A stretch of 38,595 nucleotides of DNA from Chitinophagaceae bacterium (GTDB lineage Bacteria > Bacteroidota > Bacteroidia > Cytophagales > Cytophagaceae), in NCBI GenBank assembly GCA_028288365.1, contig JAQBNU010000080.1, positions 1 to 38,595 of the forward strand, written 5' to 3'. Within the stretch, counting starts at the first letter, position 1. Each line of letters opens with the position of its first letter. The translations under genes were made by a program, and so were the position numbers. The notes below the pieces were generated by a model. That model ran no database searches. It saw only the letters and a program-made list of their open reading frames with translations, and was not told the DNA's origin. Positions 22,557-31,125 of this stretch are shown one piece after another.

Positions 22557-23333
22557 ATGAGCTATATACTGATTACCGGAGCGAGTAAAGGAATAGGCAA
22601 AGCATTGGCCTATGAATTGGCACAAAACAAACAAAACCTTTTTATCCTTGCACGGTCTGAAAAGGAATTGACGGAACTGGCTGACGAGTTGGTAGCAACC
22701 TATGGCATTCAAGTGAAGAGCATGGCCCTTGACCTGTCTGAATCCAATGCCGCACAACGCGTTGTCACGTACATTACCGAGAATGACTTATCTATTCATG
22801 CCCTTATCAACAACGCAGGTTATGCCGTATGGGGTAACTTTGAGAGCAACAGCCTGGAAGAACAACTTAAGATGTTATCTCTTCATATACAGACCTTAGT
22901 AAGCCTGACCTACCTGTTACTTCCCCTTTTAAAAAAACAGAAGCAATCCTACATTCTTAATATAGGCAGTACAGCCGCTTACCAGGCTGTCCCTACGCTG
23001 GCTCTGTATGCAGCAAGCAAATCATTTGTCGTCTCTTTTTCGCGCGCCTTGCAGTTTGAACTTCGTCGTTCTAACGTTTCTGTGACCTGTGTGAGCCCTG
23101 GCCCTGTCAATACCAACTTTGTCAACCGCGCAGGCATGCATGCCATTGCCGAAACGGCTGAAAAATTTGGCATCAGCCCAACCGCTCTGGCCAAAAAAGC
23201 ATTACGGGCCATGTACCATAAAAAAACAGAGTATGTACCAGGTTTTTCGAATGTACTAGGCGTGTTTTTCGCTACCTACTTTCCTAAGCGATTGGTTGAA
23301 ACAGTCGTTGCCAGACTTTACAAACAAAATTAA
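22557..23333 (+). CDS. Short-chain dehydrogenase/reductase (classical, type DltE/YdfG-like)
   Basis: A 258-residue NAD(P)-dependent SDR. The cofactor motif TGASKGIG is at residues 7-14, NNAG at 85-88, the catalytic Ser138 lies in NIGSTAAY, and Tyr151 and Lys155 in LYAASKS. The C-terminal 30 residues, rich in Phe/Tyr/Val (YVPGFSNVLGVFFATYFPKRLVETV), are hydrophobic and could contact a membrane or lipid substrate, as in SDRs acting on 3-keto-acyl or sphingoid substrates. It precedes the PhyH, DUF1571 and PAP2-type genes on the same strand. A TACCTTAG box at 22533-22540, also found upstream of the RetSat-like gene, may be the -7 element. The substrate is not determined. Confidence 0.88.
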   Translation: MSYILITGASKGIGKALAYELAQNKQNLFILARSEKELTELADELVATYGIQVKSMALDLSESNAAQRVVTYITENDLSIHALINNAGYAVWGNFESNSLEEQLKMLSLHIQTLVSLTYLLLPLLKKQKQSYILNIGSTAAYQAVPTLALYAASKSFVVSFSRALQFELRRSNVSVTCVSPGPVNTNFVNRAGMHAIAETAEKFGISPTALAKKALRAMYHKKTEYVPGFSNVLGVFFATYFPKRLVETVVARLYKQN

Positions 23334-23513
23334 AACACGTCAAATCTCCTGATTTCAATTTTTTGTTGCACGCTATCCGAATAGTACTTTACAATTTCAT
23401 AATATTAAAATATACTTGTTCTATAGATTTAGTAGAATATATGAAACCAGTAACAGTTTCATCCATTTTTATTAAGGCTTTTATCCATCGTTCACTTTTA
23501 AAAGCATTTCACC

Positions 23514-24317
23514 ATGAAAAACAAGTATCCCACCTTCACACTCGGCACCACCATTACAGAAGAACAGTTAGCTTTCTTTAACGAACATGGATTTATTCAT
23601 TTTAAAAAATTCATTCATCAAGAGGCCATCGATACATTGATCCATGCTTCTCAAAAAGTAGAAAAGGAATGGGTATCTAACAATCGTTTAAAAGCGAACG
23701 GCGTACCCATTAAATATGGCAAAGACCTTGACGGTAGTACCATCGTTCAACGATTTGCTTTCATCAACCAACATAATCCTGTCTTTGCTGAAGTCCTCTA
23801 TGATCCAAAGTTTGAAGCACTCACTCAAATTGTGCCGGGATCAAGGATAGGTGACAAGGAAAAAGACGGCATGGTATTGAACCATTACATCAACGGACCC
23901 GAAAGTAAGTTCACTCAAATGGGCTGGCATACGGATGGTTTAAGGGATTTATTCTATGGTACCTTGCCGCTGCCGATGCTCAACATCGGGATCCACTTAA
24001 GTACTTTAAAAGAAGAAAACGGAGGCTTGAGAATTTTGCCAGGTACGCACAAACAAGGGTTATTCAAAACCATTTTTAGAAAAAAATATTTCTTAGACAC
24101 AAGACCCGATAAAAACGAAATAGCCATCGTACCGGAAGCCGGAGACCTGACCGTACACGATGGTCGTCTATGGCACAGAGTGGCCAAATCAAATGTGGTG
24201 GGAGAAGAAAGTAGACGAAGAGTCATCTACACACCCATCATCACGGGAAAAGTAGAAGTGAAAACAGAAAAGAGTCCTACGCTATTCTATCAAAAATTCA
24301 ATAGCCTTGTAAAATAA
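23514..24317 (+). CDS. PhyH-family Fe(II)/2-oxoglutarate dioxygenase
   Basis: A 267-residue phytanoyl-CoA dioxygenase-like enzyme. The metal ligands are His139 and Asp141 (MGWHTDGL) and His221 (DGRLWHRVAKS), and Arg at about 235 (RRRVIYTP) would hold 2-oxoglutarate. Other family marks are HLSTLKEENGGLRILPGTHK and the N-terminal FNEHGFIHFKKFI. These enzymes hydroxylate alkyl chains or small metabolites. The neighbouring SDR and sphingomyelin-synthase-like genes make a lipid substrate attractive, but this is inference. The gene has a 180-bp upstream gap and is followed within 10 bp by a long hairpin, so it is probably its own transcription unit or the first of one. Confidence 0.87.
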   Translation: MKNKYPTFTLGTTITEEQLAFFNEHGFIHFKKFIHQEAIDTLIHASQKVEKEWVSNNRLKANGVPIKYGKDLDGSTIVQRFAFINQHNPVFAEVLYDPKFEALTQIVPGSRIGDKEKDGMVLNHYINGPESKFTQMGWHTDGLRDLFYGTLPLPMLNIGIHLSTLKEENGGLRILPGTHKQGLFKTIFRKKYFLDTRPDKNEIAIVPEAGDLTVHDGRLWHRVAKSNVVGEESRRRVIYTPIITGKVEVKTEKSPTLFYQKFNSLVK

Positions 24318-24326
24318 TTTTTTAAT

Positions 24327-24374
24327 GTCTGCGCACGGTATGATCTACCCAAAAAGATCGTACCGTGCGCAGAC
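24327..24374. repeat. 19-bp-arm GC-rich hairpin
   Basis: GTCTGCGCACGGTATGATC (24327-24345) and GATCGTACCGTGCGCAGAC (24356-24374) pair fully, with one G-U wobble, around a 10-nt loop. It starts 9 bp after the PhyH stop and lies before the DUF1571 start. No U-run follows, so it may slow rather than end transcription, or stabilise the PhyH message. Confidence 0.75.
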
Positions 24375-24414
24375 TATTTCATATTCCTTGTACCACCAGC
24401 TAAACCACGACCAA

Positions 24415-25260
24415 ATGATATTTCTTTCTTTTTTTATAGGCTCAGTCCTTCTGAGTAAGCCGCTGGAAGCGGAAACCCAAGCACCAGACCCCAAGCATTT
24501 GCTTACTAAAATGATTGCGCAAATCAACCAAACCAAATCTTTAAGTTATACCTTCAGAAAAAAGGAACGCATTCATGATGGATTTTCTACAGCGGTACAA
24601 GACATCAAGCTTTTCATCCAACCCCTGAAAGCCCATATCTACGTGCACGAACCCAAGAAAGGAACTGTTGTTGTTTGGGCAGAAAATGAAAACAATGGAG
24701 AGCTACAAATTTCACCAGGATGGTTACCTTTTGTGAAAGTGAACCTATCCACCGAATCAGATGAAGTAAGAAAAGACAACCACCATTCCATTGAAAAAAT
24801 AGGATTTGATTTTTTGTCCCTTATCGTTCATAACACGCTGCAAAAACATGCTGCTCATTTGACAGATGTACTGCATTATGGTGGACTCTATAAGATCAAC
24901 AACAGATGGTGTCACAAAGTCATCATCGATTTCAAAGGATACCGCTACAGCAGCTACACCATCAAGCCCAACGAAAATTTATTTCAGATTGCAGCGAAAT
25001 TCAATGTCAATGAATATATGATCTTACTCAATAATCCTCAGATCAAAAGTTTTAAAGAAGTCAAAGCAGGACAAATCATTCAACTGCCGAATGAATATGC
25101 AAAGACCACGGAATTGTACATTGATCAGGAAAACATGATGCCAATTGTTCAGAAAATGTACGATGAGAAAGGCTTGTTTGAACACTATGAATTCATCAAC
25201 TTGCAGTACAATCCCCCTCTTCATGATATGCTCTTAGCGAGCACAAGTAACGACAATTAA
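24415..25260 (+). CDS. Exported DUF1571 protein with an inserted LysM domain
   Basis: A 281-residue exported protein from the ATG at 24415, which gives a compact signal peptide (MIFLSFFIGSVLLSKPLEAE). The frame is open to 24325 but those codons lie in the hairpin and have no signal character. The DUF1571 features are SYTFRKKERIHDGF..DIKLFIQPLKAHIYVHEPKKGTVV near the N-terminus and the final ELYIDQENMMPIVQKMYDEKGLFEHYEF block. A LysM motif (residues about 181-227: YTIKPNENLFQIAAKFNV .. VKAGQIIQLP) interrupts the family between these halves. LysM binds peptidoglycan or chitin oligomers, so the protein probably sits at the cell wall. The role of DUF1571 is unknown. It is followed 27 bp later by the PAP2-type gene. 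Confidence 0.78.
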   Translation: MIFLSFFIGSVLLSKPLEAETQAPDPKHLLTKMIAQINQTKSLSYTFRKKERIHDGFSTAVQDIKLFIQPLKAHIYVHEPKKGTVVVWAENENNGELQISPGWLPFVKVNLSTESDEVRKDNHHSIEKIGFDFLSLIVHNTLQKHAAHLTDVLHYGGLYKINNRWCHKVIIDFKGYRYSSYTIKPNENLFQIAAKFNVNEYMILLNNPQIKSFKEVKAGQIIQLPNEYAKTTELYIDQENMMPIVQKMYDEKGLFEHYEFINLQYNPPLHDMLLASTSNDN

Positions 25261-25287
25261 TTTCCACCAGCTTATTCCTTTGTCCAC

Positions 25288-25956
25288 ATGAACCTCCTAT
25301 TCCATCAAACGAGAGTCTTCTTATTTCCCGGATCACTCGCAGGATCGTCATGGAAAGAAGCTTGGCAATCGTTTTCTTTTAGGGTACAAGTAACCGCAAC
25401 AGTATGCGTAGGACTTCTACTTGTAATTGTGGTTCCTTATTTTTTCAATTATATACAAACCGTTCAGGGCCATTATTTACACGATGTCGTATTGTCCTAC
25501 TTGCCGGCTAAAAATATGTCCTGGTCTATTTTTATTCTTTTATATGGAATGATCATACTGGCTTTGACCAACCTCTTTTTTCAACCTGTCTTATTGCTCA
25601 AGGGAGTTCAGGCCTATATCGTATTGACCGTCATGAGAGCATGCTGCATTTATTTCTATCCTCTGGAACCCGATAAAAATATCATTCCTTTGACAGACCC
25701 CTTCGTTAACATGTTCTTTTATAGTCGCCTCCTCATCACCAAAGATCTTTTCTTTTCTGGACATGTATCCTTCCTCTTCTTACTGTATTTCGTGCTCCCT
25801 TTTCCTTTCCTTAAAAAAATCGCGCTGGTCGCTGCTCTACTGGTTGCTCTTTTCATCTTGCTGCAACACGTACATTACACCATCGATGTATTGGTCGCTC
25901 CGCTAGCGGCCTATATCGCTTACTGCAGCGTTACGGTCATCAACAGGGACGTCTAA
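25288..25956 (+). CDS. Sphingomyelin-synthase-like PAP2_C membrane protein
   Basis: A 222-residue integral membrane protein with about six hydrophobic helices. It shows the PAP2_C/sphingomyelin synthase motifs: DLFFSGHVSFLF with His159, and HVHYTIDVLVAPLAAY with His196 and Asp200. The family transfers phosphorylated head groups between lipids or hydrolyses phosphate from them. The first catalytic block lacks the C-G-D prefix of animal SMS (here TKDLFFSGH), as expected for bacterial relatives. Bacteroidota make sphingolipids, so a head-group transferase or phosphatase acting on ceramide-type or inositol lipids is plausible. It follows the DUF1571-LysM gene closely, suggesting cotranscription. 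A decayed SDR fragment overlaps its last two codons on the other strand. Confidence 0.75.
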   Translation: MNLLFHQTRVFLFPGSLAGSSWKEAWQSFSFRVQVTATVCVGLLLVIVVPYFFNYIQTVQGHYLHDVVLSYLPAKNMSWSIFILLYGMIILALTNLFFQPVLLLKGVQAYIVLTVMRACCIYFYPLEPDKNIIPLTDPFVNMFFYSRLLITKDLFFSGHVSFLFLLYFVLPFPFLKKIALVAALLVALFILLQHVHYTIDVLVAPLAAYIAYCSVTVINRDV

Positions 25957-26036
25957 CTTTTTCGGTCGATAGCAGTGGGTGCAGCTTGTACCGCAGGATA
26001 GATCAAAAGATCCGCAATGCTGACATAAGCCGGTGC
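25953..26036 (-). pseudogene. Decayed C-terminal fragment of an SDR gene
   Basis: On the minus strand these 84 bases encode APAYVSIADLLIYPAV.. through ..DRKS and a stop. They match the last 27 residues of the SDR at 33642-34397 (APAHVTIADLLIYPAA..) at 20 positions, with the stop in the same place. DNA similarity is obvious over about 80 bp and ends abruptly at 26037. The stop overlaps the stop of the plus-strand PAP2 gene. It is the remnant of a duplicated or relocated SDR copy. Confidence 0.8.
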
Positions 26037-26446
26037 TAAACCAATTCAACTAACGGTTCAAGTAAAAATAGAGCTTAACAATCAATCATGGCACTCAAGG
26101 TTTTTTATATTTTCTTATCTCCTCAATCACACGATCCTCCCTTTTAATTTCTTACAGGTTTATATTTTTAGTCGAATAGATTTCTATTCATTTTATTCCA
26201 TCCCGCCTCTTTTACCTCTCTAAAATCATACGCAACTGCTCATTTTAAAAAAATAGCGGCTGCTTTCTATCCAATGCCTAAAATATAGTATGTGAATCCT
26301 ACAAACTTAATCCAATAAACGCAATGTTTATTCAATTCGTCTACTATATTTACATTTTAACCGAATTAAATATGATTTTCATATTTACAACATAGACTGA
26401 TTCAAAACCAATTTTTGAGAATCTGCAGATTTTAAAACAACACTTT
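26037..26446. promoter_or_regulatory. AT-rich upstream region of the signalling operon
   Basis: A 410-bp stretch without a gene. It is strongly AT-rich toward the hybrid kinase start and probably contains the operon promoter, but I see no clear TAnnTTTG box or repeat that decides its place. Confidence 0.35.
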
Positions 26447-29400
26447 ATGAAAATGACGTTAAGCAGAAAAATACTTGTCGGATTTATAGCCTGCACGGTA
26501 ATCCTGATTGCGGTTGCTGTTTTTTCCTTCAAGAACAGTGAAAAGTTTATTGAAACCAATCAATGGGTAAATCATACGCATGAAGTGCTGTATGAATTTG
26601 ATCAGTTACAGATTGCCACTGTAGATGCAGAAACAGGTACAAGAGGATTTATCATTACCGGTAATGCAAGCTACCTTGAGCCTTATCAAAATTCAAAAGA
26701 ACGCATCAATGAACACTTCGATAAAGCCAAAATGCTGACGGCCGATAATCCGTTACAGCAGCAGAACCTGGACCTATTAAAAAAACTTACCCAGGAGCTG
26801 ACGCTTCATCTGGAAGAATGCATAACCCTTCGCCAACAAGATTTTGAGAAAGCCAAATTGTTCACGGCATCCGGTAAAGGAAAACAAATAGAAGATGAAA
26901 TCAGGAGAACCATTCTTCAATCTAAGAATATTGAAAGCAATCTATTAGAAAAACGTAAACAATCCAGTGAAGAAGATGCGCGCAGCTTCAACCTTATTTT
27001 TATTTTACTGTTAGCTATCATAACTGTTGTGCTGATCGTTGTTTACCTCATCATCACCGCCAACCTGAATGCATTGAAAAAAGCCGAGACAGAAAGCGCC
27101 AATATCAATTGGTTGTTGTCAGGCAACTTTGAATTGAATGAAAAAACAAGAGGAGAATGGCAAGAAAAAGATTTGGCTCAAGTGATCATAGACCAGATCT
27201 GCGCTTTCCTAAAAGCACAGATAGGTGTCATCTATCTGTTTGAAAACGGGCTGCTTCAGCAGGCTGGCAGTTATGCTTTTCATTTTCGCAAACACAACAA
27301 TGTGACGATACACATGGGTGAAGGCCTGGTGGGACAAGCTGCGCGTGAAAAGAAGACCATTGTATTTACAGATGTACCGGACGATTACATCCACATCAAT
27401 TCAGGGCTTGGTCAGATGGTTCCCCAACATTTGATCGTTGTGCCCCTATTGCAATCCGGTTCGTTGAAAGGTGTAATAGAAATAGGGACAGCAAGAGCTT
27501 TGACTGCTCTTGAAATAGAATTCCTCAACCGAATCAACGAAAACATTGCCATCGTTCTCAACGCCGCTCAGTCCAGAACGAAGATGCAGGAACTGTTGGA
27601 AGAAACACAACGCCAGTCGGAAGAACTGGAAACACAACAGGAAGAACTGAAACAATCCAACGAAGAGCTGATGGAAAAATCACAGCTACTTGAAAAATCA
27701 GAAGCCGAACTCAAAGCACAACAAGAAGAATTGCAACAAACAAATGAAGAGCTGGAAGAAAAAGCGAACCTATTAGAAGACCAGAAAGAAAAACTAGAAG
27801 ACGCTAAAATAGATGTAGAAAATAAAGTGCGCGAACTGGAAGTAAGCAGTAAATATAAATCTGAGTTTCTCGCCAACATGTCGCATGAACTAAGGACTCC
27901 ACTCAATAGCATACTTATACTTGCTCAACTGCTTTCTGAAAATAAAAGCAAAGCACTCGGAGAGAAAGAAGTAGAGTTTTCCAAAAACATTTACAACTCA
28001 GGTGCTGACCTGCTCAACCTCATCAATGAAATTCTTGACCTGTCAAAAGTAGAATCAGGCAAGATGGAACTGGAGATTGCTAAAATTCCTTTTGAGGAAA
28101 TCAATACAGAGATCAGCTCCATGTTTTCTGAAGTAGCCAAAAACAAATCTATCGCTTTCAACATACAATTCAATGAAAAAACATTGGGCAATGCTATCGT
28201 CACAGACAAGCTGCGTCTGGAACAAATCATCCGAAATCTTTTGTCCAATGCGTTCAAGTTTACGAATAACGGAGGATCCGTCATTCTCTCTATAGACAAG
28301 GCCGCTCCAACCGTCAAGTTTAAAAACAGCAAATTGGCTGCAGTGCCCGATATGGTAGCCATTGCTGTGACCGACACCGGTATAGGCATACCAGAACAAA
28401 AACTCGGAATCATTTTTGAAGCCTTCCAACAAGCTGATGGGTCTACCAAAAGAAAATACGGAGGCACAGGACTTGGGCTTTCTATCAGCGTGGAGCTGGC
28501 GAATGCGCTGGGCGGAGAGATTCACCTGGAAAGTACAGAAGGAAAAGGAAGCACGTTCACGCTGTACCTCCCTCTTGCATTTGATGCTTCCATGATGTCT
28601 CCGGCAGAGAAAAAAGTAGAAGTGAAAGCCAAGAAAATAGAACCTGTAGCTGGGATTAAAAAGTTTAATGTGGCAGAAGGCGACCTGCAAGACGACCGCG
28701 ACGCCATTCATCAACAGGATAAAGTGGTACTGATCATGGAAGACGACAAAGACTTTGCCAGTCACATGCTGGACTTTGTCAGGACACGCGGCTACAAAGG
28801 GATCGTAGCCATGCAGGGCAATACTGGACTGAGCTTCGCCAGACATTATATACCCGATGCCATTATCCTGGATATGAAACTGCCTGTCATGGAAGGCACC
28901 GAAGTACTGAAGCAATTGAAAAATGATCCTGCACTCCGGCATATACCGGTACAAATTATTTCCGGCTACGACAAACGAAAAGAAGGAATGGAATTGGGCG
29001 CTTTCGATTTCATACGCAAGCCCCTTGCAAAAGATGATCTTCAAAATGCGTTTGGAAGAATAGAAGAATTTGTCAACCGAAAATTAAAACGACTACTGAT
29101 CATAGAAGACAACGAAACACAAAACAAAGCAATCCGTGAACTGATCGGAAATGGAGATGTCAAATGCTTCTCTGCCTTCTCCGGTCAGGAAGCTTACGAG
29201 ATGATGTTGAAAGATCATTACGACTGTGTCATCGTAGACCTTGGCTTACCAGACATGACAGGCTTTGATCTGTTGGAAAAATTAAAAGCCAACAGCCAAC
29301 TGAACAAAACACCAGTGGTTGTGTACACCGGAAAAGATTTGAGCAAAGAAGAAAACAGCAGGCTGAATAAACTCGCCAATGCGGTGGTTCTCAAGACTGC

Positions 29401-29890
29401 AGATTCTCAGGAACGCTTGCTGGACGAAACAAGTCTTTTCCTTCACCGCGTAGAATCACGTTTACCGAAAGAAAAACAAAACATCATCCGCAAGCTTCAT
29501 AAAACCGATGAGATACTGATCGGCAAAAAAGTACTTGTGGTTGACGATGACATTCGAAATATCTATTCGCTCACCAATGTATTGGAAGAAGAAGGAATGC
29601 ATTGCATCACGGCAGAAAATGGTAAAGCCGCATTAAAAATGTTGCGTGACAATCCAACCATCGACCTGATACTGATGGATGTCATGATGCCTGAAATGGA
29701 TGGTTATGAAGCCACAAAAGAAATCAGAGCCATTCAAAAATTCAGCAAAACACCTATCATTGCTTTGACGGCGAAAGCCATGAAAGGAGACCGGGAAAAA
29801 TGTCTGGATGTCGGCATGTCCGATTATGTATCCAAACCTGTAAACATTGAACAACTGCTATCGTTGATGCGTGTCTGGTTATATAAATAA
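26447..29890 (+). CDS. Hybrid histidine kinase: CHASE3-GAF-HisKA-HATPase-REC-REC-REC
   Basis: A 1147-residue membrane kinase. TM helices at about 9-27 and 181-205 enclose a CHASE3 sensor domain (WVNHTHEVLYEFDQLQ, then VDAETGTRGFIITGN). A GAF domain follows at about 240-375, then a long Glu/Gln-rich coiled coil at about 385-470 with repeated QQEELxQxNEELxEK units. HisKA carries His near 479 (NMSHELRTPLNS). The HATPase shows NLLSNAFKFT, DTGIGIP and GGTGLGLSIS. Three receivers follow, at about 760-875 (LDMKLP), 884-1000 (VDLGLPD) and 1030-1147 (MDVMMPEMDG); all keep the phosphoacceptor Asp. It heads an operon with a lone receiver, CheR, CheB and a second kinase. This is a many-step phosphorelay; input and final output are unknown. 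Confidence 0.93.
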   Translation: MKMTLSRKILVGFIACTVILIAVAVFSFKNSEKFIETNQWVNHTHEVLYEFDQLQIATVDAETGTRGFIITGNASYLEPYQNSKERINEHFDKAKMLTADNPLQQQNLDLLKKLTQELTLHLEECITLRQQDFEKAKLFTASGKGKQIEDEIRRTILQSKNIESNLLEKRKQSSEEDARSFNLIFILLLAIITVVLIVVYLIITANLNALKKAETESANINWLLSGNFELNEKTRGEWQEKDLAQVIIDQICAFLKAQIGVIYLFENGLLQQAGSYAFHFRKHNNVTIHMGEGLVGQAAREKKTIVFTDVPDDYIHINSGLGQMVPQHLIVVPLLQSGSLKGVIEIGTARALTALEIEFLNRINENIAIVLNAAQSRTKMQELLEETQRQSEELETQQEELKQSNEELMEKSQLLEKSEAELKAQQEELQQTNEELEEKANLLEDQKEKLEDAKIDVENKVRELEVSSKYKSEFLANMSHELRTPLNSILILAQLLSENKSKALGEKEVEFSKNIYNSGADLLNLINEILDLSKVESGKMELEIAKIPFEEINTEISSMFSEVAKNKSIAFNIQFNEKTLGNAIVTDKLRLEQIIRNLLSNAFKFTNNGGSVILSIDKAAPTVKFKNSKLAAVPDMVAIAVTDTGIGIPEQKLGIIFEAFQQADGSTKRKYGGTGLGLSISVELANALGGEIHLESTEGKGSTFTLYLPLAFDASMMSPAEKKVEVKAKKIEPVAGIKKFNVAEGDLQDDRDAIHQQDKVVLIMEDDKDFASHMLDFVRTRGYKGIVAMQGNTGLSFARHYIPDAIILDMKLPVMEGTEVLKQLKNDPALRHIPVQIISGYDKRKEGMELGAFDFIRKPLAKDDLQNAFGRIEEFVNRKLKRLLIIEDNETQNKAIRELIGNGDVKCFSAFSGQEAYEMMLKDHYDCVIVDLGLPDMTGFDLLEKLKANSQLNKTPVVVYTGKDLSKEENSRLNKLANAVVLKTADSQERLLDETSLFLHRVESRLPKEKQNIIRKLHKTDEILIGKKVLVVDDDIRNIYSLTNVLEEEGMHCITAENGKAALKMLRDNPTIDLILMDVMMPEMDGYEATKEIRAIQKFSKTPIIALTAKAMKGDREKCLDVGMSDYVSKPVNIEQLLSLMRVWLYK

Positions 29891-29927
29891 AACTAAAACA
29901 CTTTTATACAACGACTCTTCATACTGT

Positions 29928-30305
29928 ATGGAAAGATTAAACAACAAGAACGTATTAATTGTAGATGACGACGAAAGAAATACATTCGCACTCGGCAGTT
30001 ACCTGGAATCGCTCAACATGAATGTTATCATGGCAGCAAACGGAGAAGATGCCATAGCAGTATTGAAAAAAAAAACAATAGACATTATCCTGCTGGATAT
30101 GATGATGCCGGTAATGGATGGATATGAAACGTTAGCTATTTTGAAAGAAGAGGAGCAGTTGAAACATATTCCAGTTATTGCAGTAACAGCCAAAGCCATG
30201 GTTGGCGATAAAGAAAGGTGTCTCAAAGCAGGTGCCTGGGATTATCTGTCCAAACCAATGGACATGAAAATGTTAATAGATAAATTAATCCGATGGATCA
30301 TATAA
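29928..30305 (+). CDS. Single-domain response regulator
   Basis: A 125-residue receiver with no output domain, starting MERLNNKNVLIVDDDERN. An ORF from 29871 would add 19 residues overlapping the kinase end, without receiver character, so I chose 29928. Visible are the acidic DDD cluster, the phosphoacceptor Asp in LLDMMMPVMDG, the AVTAKAM switch Thr and the Lys in YLSKPMD. It is closely similar to the third receiver of the preceding hybrid kinase (MDVMMPEMDG, LTAKAMKGDREKCL), suggesting a duplication. It probably shuttles phosphate between the two kinases or to an unlinked output. One base separates its stop from cheR. Confidence 0.9.
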   Translation: MERLNNKNVLIVDDDERNTFALGSYLESLNMNVIMAANGEDAIAVLKKKTIDIILLDMMMPVMDGYETLAILKEEEQLKHIPVIAVTAKAMVGDKERCLKAGAWDYLSKPMDMKMLIDKLIRWII

Positions 30306-30306
30306 C

Positions 30307-31125
30307 ATGAACGATGTTGACGGTAAAGAATTAAAAAGCCTACTTGAATCTATACGCTTTGCTTATGGATATGATTTTACAGATTATTCAGAAGCCTCTG
30401 TCAAGCGAAGGGTGGCGCTGTACATGAGCAATAAGAAAATAAAATCCTTCTCAGACTTTTCAAACACCATTTTGAAAGAAGAAAAAGCATTTGAAGAATT
30501 TGTGCAAGAACTTTCTGTGACGGTGACGGAAATGTTCAGGGATCCTTTATTTTATAAAAGTTTGCGGGAACATGTCATGAAACGGCTAGCCACCTACCCT
30601 TTCATCAAAATCTGGGTGGCAGGTTGTGCCACGGGAGAAGAAGTGTATTCCATCGCCATTCTGTTAAAAGAAGCGAACCTCCTGGATCGTTCAGTCATTT
30701 ATGCAACGGATATCAACCAACATTCCTTGATGATTGCCAAAGAAGGACTTTTCTCCATAGAACGAATGAAAGAATATACTTCCAATTATCAGAAGTCCGG
30801 TGGGAAAGAATCTTTTTCAGATTATTACATTTCGAAATACAATTCCGTTCTATTTGATAAATCGTTGCGTAAGAACATGGTTTTTTCTTCACACAATTTA
30901 GCCGGGGACAAATCATTTAATGAGTTTCAATTGATCCTGTGCCGGAATGTACTCATATACTTCAATCAGCATTTGCAAAACAGGGTGATCAATCTTTTTC
31001 ATGAAAGCCTCTGCCCCTTCGGCATCCTGGCTCTTGGAAACAAAGAGTCTTTATTGTTTTCAGAAAAAAGAATTTGTTTTGACGATATAGATAAAAAGGA
31101 AAAAATATTTATAAAAACGAAATAG
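30307..31125 (+). CDS. cheR: CheR-type protein-glutamate methyltransferase
   Basis: A 272-residue SAM-dependent methyltransferase. The CheR N-terminal helical domain is at about 1-75 (YGYDFTDYSEASVKRRVALYM), followed by the marker VTEMFRDPLFY. The SAM-binding motif is WVAGCATGEEVYSIAIL at about 103-119, and LILCRNVLIYFN is at about 213-224. It methylates Glu side chains on chemoreceptors in classical systems. No methyl-accepting protein is encoded nearby, so its substrate here is likely a component of this operon, for example the Glu/Gln-rich coiled coil of the hybrid kinase. That idea is inference. The stop directly abuts the GTG start of cheB. Confidence 0.9.
   Translation: MNDVDGKELKSLLESIRFAYGYDFTDYSEASVKRRVALYMSNKKIKSFSDFSNTILKEEKAFEEFVQELSVTVTEMFRDPLFYKSLREHVMKRLATYPFIKIWVAGCATGEEVYSIAILLKEANLLDRSVIYATDINQHSLMIAKEGLFSIERMKEYTSNYQKSGGKESFSDYYISKYNSVLFDKSLRKNMVFSSHNLAGDKSFNEFQLILCRNVLIYFNQHLQNRVINLFHESLCPFGILALGNKESLLFSEKRICFDDIDKKEKIFIKTK

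Noticed and set aside
24325-24414. N-terminal extension of the DUF1571-LysM protein.
   Set aside because: These codons fall in a long hairpin and would bury the signal peptide behind 30 residues; the ATG at 24415 gives a normal exported protein.
28055-29044. A 329-codon open frame antisense to the hybrid kinase.
   Set aside because: It lies wholly inside a well-supported kinase/receiver coding region, shows no domain or signal motif, and is explained by codon bias on the sense strand.
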